A stretch of DNA of 37,371 nt from Elioraea tepidiphila DSM 17972. GTDB taxonomy: Bacteria; Pseudomonadota; Alphaproteobacteria; Acetobacterales; Acetobacteraceae. Of this stretch, positions 23,813 through 32,330 are shown piece after piece. How positions within the stretch are numbered: position 1 is the stretch's first letter; every line of letters starts with the position of its first letter. The notes under the pieces were generated by a model, which was not told where the DNA came from, ran no database searches, and saw only the letters and a program-made list of their open reading frames with translations. Location of the stretch: NCBI RefSeq assembly GCF_000378465.1, contig NZ_KB899942.1, positions 1 to 37,371 on the forward strand, given 5' to 3'. Both the position numbers and the translations under genes were made by a program.

Positions 23813-25339
23813 ATGGACATCGGCGCGCTGATCCGACGCTACGCCGCCGCCGGCTGGCGGCATCGCTGGAAGGCGCTGCTGCTCGCCTGGCTGGTCTGCG
23901 GGCTCGGCTGGATCGGCGTCTACAAGCTGCCCGACGTCTATCAGGCGAATGCGCGCATCTACGCCGATGTCGATGCCATCCTGGGCTCGGTGCTGCGCGG
24001 CGTCGCGGTCGATGGCGCGCCCGAGCGCCAGGTGGAGACGCTGCAGCGCACCCTGCTCAGCCGCCCCAACCTAGAGCGGGTGATCGCGCGCACCGATCTC
24101 GACCTGCGCGTCACCGACGCCGCCTCGCGCGAGGCCCTGATCGAACGCCTGAGCCGCGAGATCCGGCTCGTGCCGCAGACGCGCAGCCTGTTCCGAATCG
24201 AGTACAGCGACCACGACCCGCGCATGGCCCATGCGGTGGTGCAGACGGTGATCAACCTCTTCATCGAGGCCGCCACCAGCACCGACCGCCAGCAGATGCA
24301 GACCGCGCGTCAGTTCATCGCCACCCAGCTCGCGAGCTACGAGAGCCAGCTGCGCGCGGTGGAGCAGAAGCGCGCCGAGTTCCGCGCCCGCTACATCGAC
24401 CTGCTGCCGTCGGAGAATTTCGGCGGCGTGAGCAAGCTCGACCAGGCGCGCACCCGGCTCGCCACCCTGCGCGGCCAGCACGAGGACGCGACCCAGCGGC
24501 GCGCCCTGCTGCAGCAGCAGCTCGCCGACACCCCGGCCACTCTCACCGGCCCCGCCGCCGGCGGCGGTGATCCGCGCCTGGCCGCCGCCGAGCGCAACCT
24601 GCGCGACCTGCTGCTGCGTTTCACCGACCAGCACCCCGACGTGATCGCCACGCGCGCGATGATCGCCGAGCTGCGCGCCCAGGGCGCGCGCAGCGGCGGC
24701 GCGGCGCGTGGCGGCGGGGCCGGCGGCGGTGTGCCGAATCCGCTGCACGAGCAGCTCAAGCTGCGCGTGATCGACGCCGACTCCGAGCTCGCCTCGTTCG
24801 AGCGCCAGATCCGCGATGTCGAGACCGAGGTCGAGCGGCTCGAGAACCTGCTGCGCACCGCCCCGCAGCTCCAGGCCGAGTACGTCAACCTGAACCGCGA
24901 CTATGAGGTGCTGCGCCGCAACTACGAGGAGCTGCTGGCCCGGCGCGAGTCGCTGCAGATCGCCGGTGCGGCGCGCACCGACGCCGACCGCGTGCGCCTC
25001 GAAGTGGTCGAGCCGCCGACCGTGCCGCTGACCCCCACGGGGCCGAACCGCATCCTGTTCGCCACCGGCGTGCTGCTGGCCGGGCTCGGCGCCGGCGGCG
25101 TGCTGGCCCTGCTGCTCGTCCAGCTCGATCGCGGCTTCTACACCGTGCACGACCTGCGCAAGCTCGGCCTGCCGGTGCTCGGCGCCATCTCCTCGGCACA
25201 GCCGGTGCGGCGCGCCGGCGCGGCCGTCGTCTTCGCCTCCGGCCTGCTGCTCCTGATCGCCGCCTACGGGGTCGTCATCGCCGGTGGCCCGGCACTGATG
25301 GCGAAGGTCCCCAACCTCGTCGCGAGGCTGATCGCATGA
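23813..25339 (+). CDS. XrtA-type chain-length determinant (Wzz/PCP)
   Basis: A 508-residue polysaccharide co-polymerase. It has a first membrane helix at about 22-40 (KALLLAWLVCGLGWIGVYKL), the Wzz-like YQANARIYADVDAIL just after it, a long periplasmic coiled-coil middle (about 160-390, with QLASYESQLRAVEQKRAEFR and SFERQIRDVETEVERLENLL), the PxxP-type turn PPTVPLTPTGPNR, a second helix at about 415-440 and an extra third helix near the C-terminus. A Gly-rich insert (GGAARGGGAGGGVPNP) sits in the middle. It controls length and couples export with the kinase encoded next, whose ATG overlaps its stop. The start at 23813 follows the export gene directly. A frame further upstream (23735) overlaps that gene and is rejected. 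Confidence 0.92.
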   Translation: MDIGALIRRYAAAGWRHRWKALLLAWLVCGLGWIGVYKLPDVYQANARIYADVDAILGSVLRGVAVDGAPERQVETLQRTLLSRPNLERVIARTDLDLRVTDAASREALIERLSREIRLVPQTRSLFRIEYSDHDPRMAHAVVQTVINLFIEAATSTDRQQMQTARQFIATQLASYESQLRAVEQKRAEFRARYIDLLPSENFGGVSKLDQARTRLATLRGQHEDATQRRALLQQQLADTPATLTGPAAGGGDPRLAAAERNLRDLLLRFTDQHPDVIATRAMIAELRAQGARSGGAARGGGAGGGVPNPLHEQLKLRVIDADSELASFERQIRDVETEVERLENLLRTAPQLQAEYVNLNRDYEVLRRNYEELLARRESLQIAGAARTDADRVRLEVVEPPTVPLTPTGPNRILFATGVLLAGLGAGGVLALLLVQLDRGFYTVHDLRKLGLPVLGAISSAQPVRRAGAAVVFASGLLLLIAAYGVVIAGGPALMAKVPNLVARLIA

Positions 25340-26283
25340 ACACCGCGCCCAAGGGCCGCGCTCACCTGGTGGAGCGCGCCGTCGAGGCGATGGGCGGGCT
25401 GGAGGCACGCGATCCGCGCCCGGCGGCCGCGCCGCAGGCCACCCCGCCCGCCGCGGCACCGCAGCCTGCGCCCGCACAACCTGCCGCGCGAAGCCAGCCC
25501 GCGGTCCCGCCCGCGGCGCCGGCCACCCCGGCGATTCCGCCGATCCCGATGGATCTGCTGATCAAGGCCGGGCTGGTGGCCGGCCCGACCGGACCGGGAC
25601 GCTCGCGCCTCTCCGAGGAGATCGCCGTGACCCAGCACGCGGTGCTGCGCACGGTGAAGGCCACCCCCTCGGTCGATGGCCGCTGCGGGCGGATGGTGAT
25701 GATCGCCTCGGCCCGGCCGGGCGAGGGCAAGACCTTCACCGCGCTCAATCTCGCCGCGGCGATCGCCGGCTCCGGCGCGCGCCCGGTGGTGCTGGTGGAC
25801 GCCGACGGCAAGCATCTCTCGGTCAGCCGCCTGCTCGGCCACGCCGAGACGCCCGGCCTGCGCATGCTGGCCGCCGAGCCGACGCGCGCGCCCCAGACGC
25901 TGCTGGTGCCGACCGCGATCCCGCGCCTGTCCTTCCTGCCCTACGGGCCGCACCCGGCCGGCCAGCCGGCCGCCGCGCCGGGGCAGATGATGGCGGCCGC
26001 CCTCGCCCGCCTCGCCGCCGCCCTGCCCGACCACATCCTCGTGCTCGACACGCCGCCCTGCCTCTCCACCTCCGATGCCTCCATCCTCGCCCCGATCGTC
26101 GGCCAGGTGGTGATGGTGGTGGAGGCGGAACGGACGCAGCGCGCCGAGGTCGAGGCCGCCCTCGATCTGGTCGAGGCCTGCCCCAACCTGCAGCTGCTGC
26201 TGAACCGCGCGGTATTGACAGCCAACGACACCTTCGGCGCATACGGCGGGTATGATGCGTACGCTGCGCCGCCGGGCGGCTAG
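25336..26283 (+). CDS. XrtA-type tyrosine-kinase-like ATPase
   Basis: A 315-residue BY-kinase-like P-loop ATPase. An Ala/Pro-rich N-terminal linker (about 25-72) precedes the nucleotide domain with Walker A SARPGEGKT (125-133), Walker A' VVLVDADGK (151-159) and Walker B ILVLDTPP (234-241). The C-terminal tail carries a short Tyr cluster (FGAYGGYDAY; Tyr303, 306, 309), the likely autophosphorylation sites. It partners the chain-length protein (ATGA overlap at 25336-25339). In Walker A' the family more often has DADLRRP; Gly-Lys here is a variant worth noting. It is one piece of a split Wzc: the membrane part is the previous gene. Confidence 0.9.
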   Translation: MNTAPKGRAHLVERAVEAMGGLEARDPRPAAAPQATPPAAAPQPAPAQPAARSQPAVPPAAPATPAIPPIPMDLLIKAGLVAGPTGPGRSRLSEEIAVTQHAVLRTVKATPSVDGRCGRMVMIASARPGEGKTFTALNLAAAIAGSGARPVVLVDADGKHLSVSRLLGHAETPGLRMLAAEPTRAPQTLLVPTAIPRLSFLPYGPHPAGQPAAAPGQMMAAALARLAAALPDHILVLDTPPCLSTSDASILAPIVGQVVMVVEAERTQRAEVEAALDLVEACPNLQLLLNRAVLTANDTFGAYGGYDAYAAPPGG

Positions 26284-26341
26284 GATCGCGCGCCGAACAT
26301 TCCGGCCCGGCGACGCCCCACGCTCCGCGTCCTCCCGTCCG

Positions 26342-28003
26342 ATGACCCGGGGGGGCTGGTCGGGTGTCGTGCTGGCCCTGCTCGCCGCCAGTCCCGGCGC
26401 GGCCCAGACCGAAACCCCGGCCGCGCCGGCCGGTCCCCCGGCCCCGCCGCCGCGCGTCGCCCCGCCCCCGCCGGGCGCTACCGTCGCCCCCGACTCGCCG
26501 TTCCGCCCGGGCACGCTGGGCTTTCCCTTCACCACCCTCTATGCCGCGCCCCCCGGGCCGCCGCGCGCTTGGACCATCACGCCGAGCCTCGGACTCAGCG
26601 TCACCTTCAACGACAACATCCGCAACACGCCGCGCAACCGCCGCTCCGACGTCATCTTCGGCGTCACTCCCGGCCTGACGCTGCGCGCCGAGACGGCGCG
26701 GCTGCAGGGCACCCTGAACTACGCGCCGACCGCCAGCTTCTACACCCGCTACAGCCAGCAGAATCAGATCGCCCATCGCGGCTTCGGCCAGGCCTCGCTG
26801 ATGCTCGTGCCCGATCTGCTGTTCGTCGACATGCGCGCCGCCGCCTCCGTGCAGTCGCTCGCGAGCGGCTTCGCGCAGGACGACAACACCGCGATCAACC
26901 GCGACGATCAGATCCAGACCTTCACCGCCTCGATCTCGCCCTACATCGTGCAGCGCTTTCGCGGCCTGGCGACGCTGCGTGCCGGTTATACCTACAGCTT
27001 CACGGACCAGGATCGGGCGGATAACCGCCGATTGCCGAGCGACACCGGGTTCGGCCCGACCAACTTCCGCGCCTCGAAGTTCAGCTCGCACACCGGCTAT
27101 GCCGTGGTCCGCTCGGGCGAGGATTTCGGCCGGCTGCTGCTGCAGGGCAGCCTCAGCGCCACCGAGTATGACGGCCAGGGGATCTACAGCGGCGCCTATC
27201 GCCGCACCCTGCTGCTGGAGACCGGCTACGGCATCACCCGGAGCCTGGCCGGGCTGGTCGAGGTCGGCTACGAGCAGCAGCGCTACAACAGCCGCCCGAT
27301 CACCGAGATCGACGGCGTGATCTGGGCCGCAGGGCTGCGCTTCACGCCGAACGAGGTGACCTCCATCACGGTGAAGTACGGCAAGCGCGACGGCTACAAC
27401 TCCGCCTTCGTGCAGGGGCGGACCGAGCTCGGCCCGCGCACCCGCATCTTCGCGACCTACACCGACCGGCTCAGCACCGCGGCGCTGACCGCCGCCGATC
27501 TGCTGCAGTCGATCGTGCTCGATCCGCTCGGCAACCCGGTGGATGCGCAGACCGGCGCGCCCGTGCTGCCCTCCACGGCGTCCTCGCTGCTCGGGCTCCA
27601 GGGGGGACTGTTCCGCGTCCGCAGCGCCACGGTCTCGCTCAGCCACAGCTTCCGCCGCGACACGGTCACGCTCGCCCTGACGCACGAGAACCGCCGGCCG
27701 ATCGCCGCCGATCCGCAGCAGACCGCGCCGCAGTTCAGCCAGAAGGGCAGTTCGGTCAGCCTGAGCTGGTCGCGCCCGCTCGACGAGCTGACCAATCTCA
27801 CCGCCTTCGCCCGCTACGGCATCAGCACGCGCCAGGGCCGCGGCGACACCAACAACTACAGCGCCGGCGCCTCCCTGACACATTTGATCAACCCGAGCCT
27901 GTCAGGCTCGCTCACCTATCGCGTGACCTACCGCGATGGTGGCGGCCTGGACGGCAGCGCGCTCCAGAACATCGTCATCGCCGCGGTCCGACAGACCTTC
28001 TGA
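26342..28003 (+). CDS. XrtA-associated outer-membrane beta-barrel protein
   Basis: A protein of 553 residues from the chosen start. A signal peptide (MTRGGWSGVVLALLAASPGA) is followed by a Pro/Ala-rich linker (about 20-55) and then by a long barrel region of alternating hydrophobic strands with aromatic ends, for example WTITPSLGLSVTFNDNI, ATLRAGYTYSFTD, FVQGRTELGPRTRIFATYTD and the terminal IVIAAVRQTF, ending in Phe as outer-membrane barrels do. This matches the hypothetical barrel that follows the kinase in XrtA-type clusters. The role may be in polymer passage. The start at 26342 gives a clean signal peptide; an in-frame ATG at 26252 overlaps the kinase gene and would add a 30-residue Arg-rich leader. 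Confidence 0.85.
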   Translation: MTRGGWSGVVLALLAASPGAAQTETPAAPAGPPAPPPRVAPPPPGATVAPDSPFRPGTLGFPFTTLYAAPPGPPRAWTITPSLGLSVTFNDNIRNTPRNRRSDVIFGVTPGLTLRAETARLQGTLNYAPTASFYTRYSQQNQIAHRGFGQASLMLVPDLLFVDMRAAASVQSLASGFAQDDNTAINRDDQIQTFTASISPYIVQRFRGLATLRAGYTYSFTDQDRADNRRLPSDTGFGPTNFRASKFSSHTGYAVVRSGEDFGRLLLQGSLSATEYDGQGIYSGAYRRTLLLETGYGITRSLAGLVEVGYEQQRYNSRPITEIDGVIWAAGLRFTPNEVTSITVKYGKRDGYNSAFVQGRTELGPRTRIFATYTDRLSTAALTAADLLQSIVLDPLGNPVDAQTGAPVLPSTASSLLGLQGGLFRVRSATVSLSHSFRRDTVTLALTHENRRPIAADPQQTAPQFSQKGSSVSLSWSRPLDELTNLTAFARYGISTRQGRGDTNNYSAGASLTHLINPSLSGSLTYRVTYRDGGGLDGSALQNIVIAAVRQTF

Positions 28004-28018
28004 CCGGGGACCCGCCCC

Positions 28019-29029
28019 ATGTATCTCGACTACTACGGCTTCACCGCCCACCCCTTCCTGATGACGCCGGATGCACGGCTGTTCTTCGCCTCCAGCGTGC
28101 ACGCGCGCGCGCATGCGCATCTCGTCTACGGGCTGGCGCAGCGCGAGGGCTTCATCATCATCACCGGCGAGGTGGGGGCCGGAAAGACCACGCTGGTCGA
28201 GCGGCTCTGCGCCGAGCTCGACCCGAACTCCTTCACCATCGCGCGCATCATGACCAGCCAGGTGGCGGGCGACGATCTGCTGCGCCTGGTCGCCGATGCC
28301 TTCGGCGTCTCCTCCGACGGCACCAAGGCCGCCGTGCTGCGCGGCATCATGGACGCGCTGCGCGCCGGCGAGAGCGTGGGGCGGCGGCACCTGCTGATCG
28401 TCGACGAGGCGCAGGGCCTGCCTCCGTCGGCGCTCGAAGAGCTCCGCATGCTCTCGAACGTGACCGAGGACGGGCGGGCCTTGCTGCAGACGATCCTGCT
28501 CGGCCAGCCGCAGCTCCGCCGCACCATCGCCAGCCCCGATCTGGATCAGCTGCGGCAGCGCGTGCTCGCCTCCTATCATCTCGGCGGGCTCTCGAAGGAC
28601 GAGACCCACGCCTATGTCGAGCACCGCATGCGCGCGGTCGGCTGGTCGGGCACGCCGCAGTGGGAGCCGGAGGCGCTCGACCTCGTCTACCGCTTCAGCT
28701 CAGGGATCCCGCGCCGGATCAACCGGCTCTGTGCCCGCGTGCTGCTCGGCGGCGCGCTCGAGCACGCGCAGACCCTGACCGCACCGATGGTCGAGATCAC
28801 CGCGCGCGAGCTCGAGGAGGATCTCACCGGCGGCCAGCCCGCCGGCCGGGCGCCGCTGCGCGAGTTCGCCGCCCAGCACCAGCCGACGCATGAGGGGGCG
28901 AGCGTGCCGGCCTCGGTGATCACCGAGCTGTCGCGCCGGATCGAGATGCTGGAGATCCAGGCGGCGCGGCGCGAGCGCGTCTTCAACCGGTTGATGGATC
29001 TGTTCTCGGGGCTGGATCAGCGGCGATGA
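28019..29029 (+). CDS. XrtA-associated ExeA-like ATPase
   Basis: A 336-residue AAA ATPase of the general-secretion ExeA-like group that regularly follows the barrel gene in PEP-CTERM loci. It opens with MYLDYYGFTAHPFLMTPDAR, has Walker A GEVGAGKT (50-57), Walker B LLIVDEAQ (125-132) and the sensor region LLGQPQLRRTI, then a winged C-terminal part with FSSGIPRRINRLCARVLL. The last 60 residues (ITELSRRIEMLEIQAARRER) form a short coiled coil. No transmembrane helix is seen, so it is cytosolic. It probably powers or regulates assembly of the export machinery. It overlaps the deacetylase gene by four bases. Confidence 0.92.
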   Translation: MYLDYYGFTAHPFLMTPDARLFFASSVHARAHAHLVYGLAQREGFIIITGEVGAGKTTLVERLCAELDPNSFTIARIMTSQVAGDDLLRLVADAFGVSSDGTKAAVLRGIMDALRAGESVGRRHLLIVDEAQGLPPSALEELRMLSNVTEDGRALLQTILLGQPQLRRTIASPDLDQLRQRVLASYHLGGLSKDETHAYVEHRMRAVGWSGTPQWEPEALDLVYRFSSGIPRRINRLCARVLLGGALEHAQTLTAPMVEITARELEEDLTGGQPAGRAPLREFAAQHQPTHEGASVPASVITELSRRIEMLEIQAARRERVFNRLMDLFSGLDQRR

Positions 29030-29868
29030 GCCGCCCGACCAACGCGATGAGCGTGGACGTGGAGGACTGGTTCCAGGTCCAGGCCTTCGCCGGCGTGATC
29101 GACCGCGCCGCCTGGGAGACGCTGCCGCGCCGGGTCGAGGCGAACACCGACCGCATCCTCGCGCTGTTCGAGCGCGCGGGCGTGCGCGCGACCTTCTTCA
29201 CCCTCGGCTGGGTGGCCGAACGACACCCCGCCCTGATCCGGCGCATCGTCGCGGGCGGCCATGAGCTCGCGAGCCACGGCTACGGCCATGAGCTGGTGCA
29301 CGCGATCGGGAAGGAGGCGTTCCGGGCCGATCTGCGCCGTGCCAAGGCGGTGCTGGAAGATACGGGCGGGGTGGCGGTGATCGGCTACCGCGCGCCGACC
29401 TTCTCGATCGGACGGCGCTCGGCACCCTGGGCGCACGCGGTGCTGGCCGAGGAGGGGTATCGCTATTCCTCCTCGGTGTTTCCGGTGAAGCACGATCTCT
29501 ATGGCGAGCCGGACGCGCCGCGCGCGCCGCACCGCCCCGATCCGTCGGGCGTGGTCGAGCTGCCGATGACGACGGTGCGCGTGGGCAGGCGCAACCTGCC
29601 CTGCGCCGGCGGCGGCTGGTTCCGGCTCGTGCCCTATGCGCTGTTCCGCGCCGGGCTCCGGCGCGTCAACGCCGACGGCACGGCGGGGCTGTTCTACTTC
29701 CACCCCTGGGAGGTCGATCCGGATCAGCCGCGCGTCGCCGCCGGGCGGCTCGCGCGCTTCCGCCACTATGTCGGGCTCGCGGCGATGGAGGGGCGCGTCG
29801 CCCGGCTGCTGCGCGACTTCGCCTGGGGCCGGATGGACCAGGTCTTCGCCTCCGCGATCGCGGCCTGA
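29026..29868 (+). CDS. XrtA-type polysaccharide deacetylase (DUF3473)
   Basis: A 280-residue family 4 carbohydrate esterase with the DUF3473 tail. Motif 1 is MSVDVEDWFQVQ, motif 2 GGHELASHGYGHELVH (the two metal His), motif 3 GYRAPTFSIG, and the tail has GLFYFHPWEVDPDQPR. It removes acetyl groups from the polymer or its precursor. No signal peptide is evident, as usual for this branch. The ATG at 29026 overlaps the ATPase stop. It is one of three deacetylase-superfamily genes in the window, and the one belonging to the conserved XrtA core. The next gene follows after a 10-base gap. Confidence 0.93.
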   Translation: MSRPTNAMSVDVEDWFQVQAFAGVIDRAAWETLPRRVEANTDRILALFERAGVRATFFTLGWVAERHPALIRRIVAGGHELASHGYGHELVHAIGKEAFRADLRRAKAVLEDTGGVAVIGYRAPTFSIGRRSAPWAHAVLAEEGYRYSSSVFPVKHDLYGEPDAPRAPHRPDPSGVVELPMTTVRVGRRNLPCAGGGWFRLVPYALFRAGLRRVNADGTAGLFYFHPWEVDPDQPRVAAGRLARFRHYVGLAAMEGRVARLLRDFAWGRMDQVFASAIAA

Positions 29869-29878
29869 GGAGCCTCTC

Positions 29879-30922
29879 ATGACGGTGCGGATCCGCGCGC
29901 TCGACGCGGCGAGTGCCCCGGCCTGGGACGCGTTCGTGCGGGCGGCCGAGAGTGCGACGTTCTTCCACCGGGCGGCCTGGGAGCGCGTGATCCGCGAGGT
30001 GTTCGGACACGCCACCTACTACACGTTCGCCGAGCAGGACGGCGCGATCGTCGGCGTGCTGCCGCTCGCGCGCATGAAGACCTTGCTGTTCGGCGACGTG
30101 CTCGCCTCCACGCCGTTCTGCGTCTATGGCGGCACGGCCGCCGTCACGCCCGAGGCGGCAACGGCGCTCGAATCCCACGCGCTCGATCTGCAGGCGAAAC
30201 TGGGCGCGCCCGCGCTCGAGTTCCGCCGCATCGCCGCCGAGGACGAGGGATGGCTCGGGCGGCCGCCGCTCTACTACACGTTCCGCAAGGCGATCGTGCT
30301 GACCGGCGACGACGAGGCCGACATGGCGCGCAACATCCCGCGCAAGCAGCGCGCCGAGGTGCGCAAGGGCTTCAAGCGCGGGCTGACCTCGGTCTCGAAC
30401 AGCGACACCGACACGCTGCACCGCGTCTATGCCGAGTCCGTGCGCAACCTGGGCTCGCCGGTGTTCCCGCGCCGCTATTTCCGCGCGCTTGCCGAGGCGT
30501 TCCCCGACGAGCACGACGTCACCACCGTGCTGCACGAGGGCCGTCCGGTCGCCTCGGTGCTGAACTTCCACTTCCGCAATGAGGTGCTGCCCTATTACGG
30601 CGGCGGCACGGTCGCGGCGCGCGCGCTCTCGGCCAACGAGGTGATGTACTGGGAGGTGATGCGCCGCGCGGGCAACGAGCGCGGTGCGACGCGGTTCGAT
30701 TTCGGGCGTTCCAAGGCTGGAACGGGCGCGTTCGACTACAAGAAGAACTGGGGATTCACGCCCGAGCAGTTGCACTACTGCTACCGGCTGACGCCGGGGG
30801 CGGCGATCCCCGAGAACAACCCGAACAACCCGAAATACCGGCTGTTCATCGCGCTCTGGAAGCGCCTGCCCGTGCCGGTCGCGAACCTGCTGGGGCCGCC
30901 GCTCGTGCGAGGGCTGGGGTAG
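29879..30922 (+). CDS. XrtA-associated FemAB-like protein
   Basis: A 347-residue FemAB/GNAT protein of the PEP-CTERM-associated type: FFHRAAWERVIREVFGH near the start, then DVLASTPFCVYGG, NIPRKQRAEVRKGFKRGL in the middle, RPVASVLNFHFRNEVLPYYG, and the closing FDFGRSKAGTGAFDYKKNWG with TPEQLHYCYRL. Related proteins transfer aminoacyl or acyl groups. Here the acceptor is probably the polysaccharide or its lipid intermediate. A GAGGAG eight bases before the ATG supports the start at 29879. It ends the export operon. In related loci a glycosyltransferase and the exosortase often come next, but here a foreign-looking stretch follows. Confidence 0.9.
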   Translation: MTVRIRALDAASAPAWDAFVRAAESATFFHRAAWERVIREVFGHATYYTFAEQDGAIVGVLPLARMKTLLFGDVLASTPFCVYGGTAAVTPEAATALESHALDLQAKLGAPALEFRRIAAEDEGWLGRPPLYYTFRKAIVLTGDDEADMARNIPRKQRAEVRKGFKRGLTSVSNSDTDTLHRVYAESVRNLGSPVFPRRYFRALAEAFPDEHDVTTVLHEGRPVASVLNFHFRNEVLPYYGGGTVAARALSANEVMYWEVMRRAGNERGATRFDFGRSKAGTGAFDYKKNWGFTPEQLHYCYRLTPGAAIPENNPNNPKYRLFIALWKRLPVPVANLLGPPLVRGLG

Positions 30923-31257
30923 GCTCAGCCGAGGGCTGCGAGGGCCGCCTCCGGAAGCAGTTGGACGGCGATATCGGTCAGGTCAGGCCGAAGGAGAAGT
31001 CAGCCGGGAATCCGAGCAGATTAGGCTGCTGTGAGAAAGGTGGATGACCCAGTAGTCATGTAGGACGGGAAGGTTCTGGGTGCTCGTTCGTATGGGCTTA
31101 TCGGTATACTGCATGTGAGAGCATTCTTATTTACCGGACGCCACCGCCCTCACCTTCCAGTCGTCTACGACTGGTAGCAGTGGTCGTAAGCGTCTTGTTG
31201 CAGGGACTTGTTTCCTAGTCGTCGCGCGCGTATTTGGGCACATGAAAGGAGTTCAGC
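30923..31257. other. 335-base stretch without a gene, lower GC
   Basis: No gene is seen. GC falls well below the flanking operon. A hairpin of two 8-base arms with a 2-base loop lies at 31157-31174 (CCAGTCGT and ACGACTGG), and a TATACT hexamer at about 31104-31109 could be part of a promoter. GAAAGGAG at the end is the ribosome-binding site of the next gene. The composition suggests acquired DNA beginning after the FemAB gene. Confidence 0.55.
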
Positions 31258-31764
31258 ATGCCCGACGATGCGACGAAGCCGACGGCCGAGGTGATCGAGC
31301 TGCGCCCGGCCAAAGCCACCAAAGCTTCAGAGAAGAAGTGGGGCAAGGCGGTGATGGAGCGCGGGTTCTGTGTCGTGCCGTCACTGCTTTTGCGGGCACA
31401 GCCACGCCTGAAGCTGACGCCCACACAACTCGCGGTGCTGATGCACCTGGCCGACTACTGGTGGGACGTGGCGCGCAAGCCTTACCCGAGCAAGAAGGCA
31501 CTCGCTGAGCGGCTTCGGCTCGGGGAGCGGCAGGTCCAGAGGATCATTGCCGACCTTGAGAAGGCTGGTTTTGTGAAACGGATCGAGCGGATCGCGAAGC
31601 ATCGCGGCAAGCTCTCGAACGAATACGACCTCACCGGCCTCGTCACTCGGCTGAAGGAGATCGAGCCGGAGTTCCGTGCGGTCGAGGAAGAGGTCAAGTG
31701 GAAGCGGCGGGCGGTGGCCCGCCCCGGGCTCAAGGATCGGAGGGTGGACAGTTCAACACCCTGA
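31258..31764 (+). CDS. winged helix-turn-helix protein, mobile-element type
   Basis: A 168-residue protein with a helix-turn-helix of the HTH_36 kind: KLTPTQLAVLMHLADYWWD, then YPSKKALAERLRLGERQVQR as the recognition region and IIADLEKAGFVKRIERI as the wing. The C-terminus is basic (VKWKRRAVARPGLKDRR). Proteins of this type are common on plasmids, phages and integrated elements, often as replication or transcription regulators; the specific role here cannot be read. The start is backed by a strong GAAAGGAG six bases upstream. The gene ends seven bases before an interrupted tRNA-like gene and stands alone, which suggests a remnant of an integrated element. Confidence 0.75.
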   Translation: MPDDATKPTAEVIELRPAKATKASEKKWGKAVMERGFCVVPSLLLRAQPRLKLTPTQLAVLMHLADYWWDVARKPYPSKKALAERLRLGERQVQRIIADLEKAGFVKRIERIAKHRGKLSNEYDLTGLVTRLKEIEPEFRAVEEEVKWKRRAVARPGLKDRRVDSSTP

Positions 31765-31771
31765 TCAGGTT

Positions 31772-31881
31772 CGCGGCGTAGCTCAGCCGGATAGAGCGTC
31801 CCGCTTCCTACGTGTCTGTGAGATGGCAGCTTCACAGTACGGGCGGGAAGGTCGCAGGTTCAAGTCCTGCCGCCGCGTCCA
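31772..31881 (+). tRNA. tRNA-like gene (possibly Arg-CCU) with a 33-nt insertion in the anticodon loop
   Basis: All arms of a tRNA can be drawn: acceptor CGCGGCG (31772-31778) with CGCCGCG (31871-31877), D arm GCTC/GAGC (31781-31784, 31794-31797), anticodon stem TCCCG (31799-31803) with CGGGA (31844-31848), T arm GCAGG/CCTGC with TTCAAGT loop (31854-31870), discriminator T and encoded CCA (31879-31881). But 40 bases, not 7, lie in the anticodon loop. They start with TTCCTA, which would give anticodon CCU for Arg, and contain a hairpin CTGTGA/TCACAG. Without about 33 bases the gene would be a normal 77-nt tRNA. It is either a pseudo-tRNA, perhaps used by an integrating element, or a tRNA with a very short intervening sequence. 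Confidence 0.65.
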
Positions 31882-31910
31882 ATAGACCTTTCCTGCGAAG
31901 GGGTTAGGCG

Positions 31911-32330
31911 TCACCCCACCCAGGGATCGATCACCGGCACGCCGCACTCCTGAAGGTCGCGGTCGCGCGTGACGACCGTCGCGTCATGCACATGGGCGAT
32001 CGCGGCGATCATCGCGTCCTGCGCCGCGATCCGCCGCCCGGCCCGCTCGCGCGCCGCCGTGATCGCGGCATAGGCGGGGGCGGCCTCCAGCCCGAAGCCC
32101 AGCACGCGCCCGGCGAACTCGACCGCGAACATCGCCTCGGCCTGTTCCGCGAGCATCTCCTTGCGCCGCCCGTCCGGCAGGCGGGCGATCCCATACAGGA
32201 TCTCCGCGACCGAGATGCTGGCGACATGGAACGCGGCGGCCGGGGCGCGGCCCATCCAGGCTTGCACCGCCGGCGCGGGCGTGGGCCGCATCAGCTCCGA
32301 CACCACGTTGGTGTCGAGCAGCAGGATCAC
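31911..32330 (-). CDS. vapC: PIN-domain toxin (VapC/FitB-like)
   Basis: A 139-residue PIN-domain ribonuclease. The acidic site is complete: Asp6 in MILLLDTNV, Glu43 in VAEILYG, Asp105 in AAQDAMIAA and Asp123 in VVTRDRD. Length is normal for the family. It should cleave RNA (tRNA or rRNA in known cases) unless bound by its antitoxin, encoded directly upstream with a four-base overlap (ATGA at 32327-32330). The pair is of the FitAB/VapBC kind. It lies 29 bases from the end of the tRNA-like gene, on the opposite strand, in what looks like acquired DNA. Confidence 0.9.
   Translation of the reverse strand: MILLLDTNVVSELMRPTPAPAVQAWMGRAPAAAFHVASISVAEILYGIARLPDGRRKEMLAEQAEAMFAVEFAGRVLGFGLEAAPAYAAITAARERAGRRIAAQDAMIAAIAHVHDATVVTRDRDLQECGVPVIDPWVG

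Noticed and set aside
26252-26341. Earlier start for the outer-membrane barrel gene
   Set aside because: It would add a 30-residue Arg-rich leader before a normal signal peptide and overlap the kinase gene; the ATG at 26342 is preferred, though it has no clear ribosome-binding site.
25823-27883. A 686-codon minus-strand frame opposite the kinase and barrel genes
   Set aside because: Antisense shadow; the plus strand fits the conserved XrtA gene order.
31772-31881. A group I intron in the tRNA-like gene
   Set aside because: The insertion is only about 33 bases, far too short for a group I intron core.
31772-31881. A class II tRNA with a long variable arm (Ser, Leu, Sec or allo-tRNA)
   Set aside because: The extra bases lie inside the anticodon loop; the segment after the 5' anticodon stem does not pair to close a normal loop before them.
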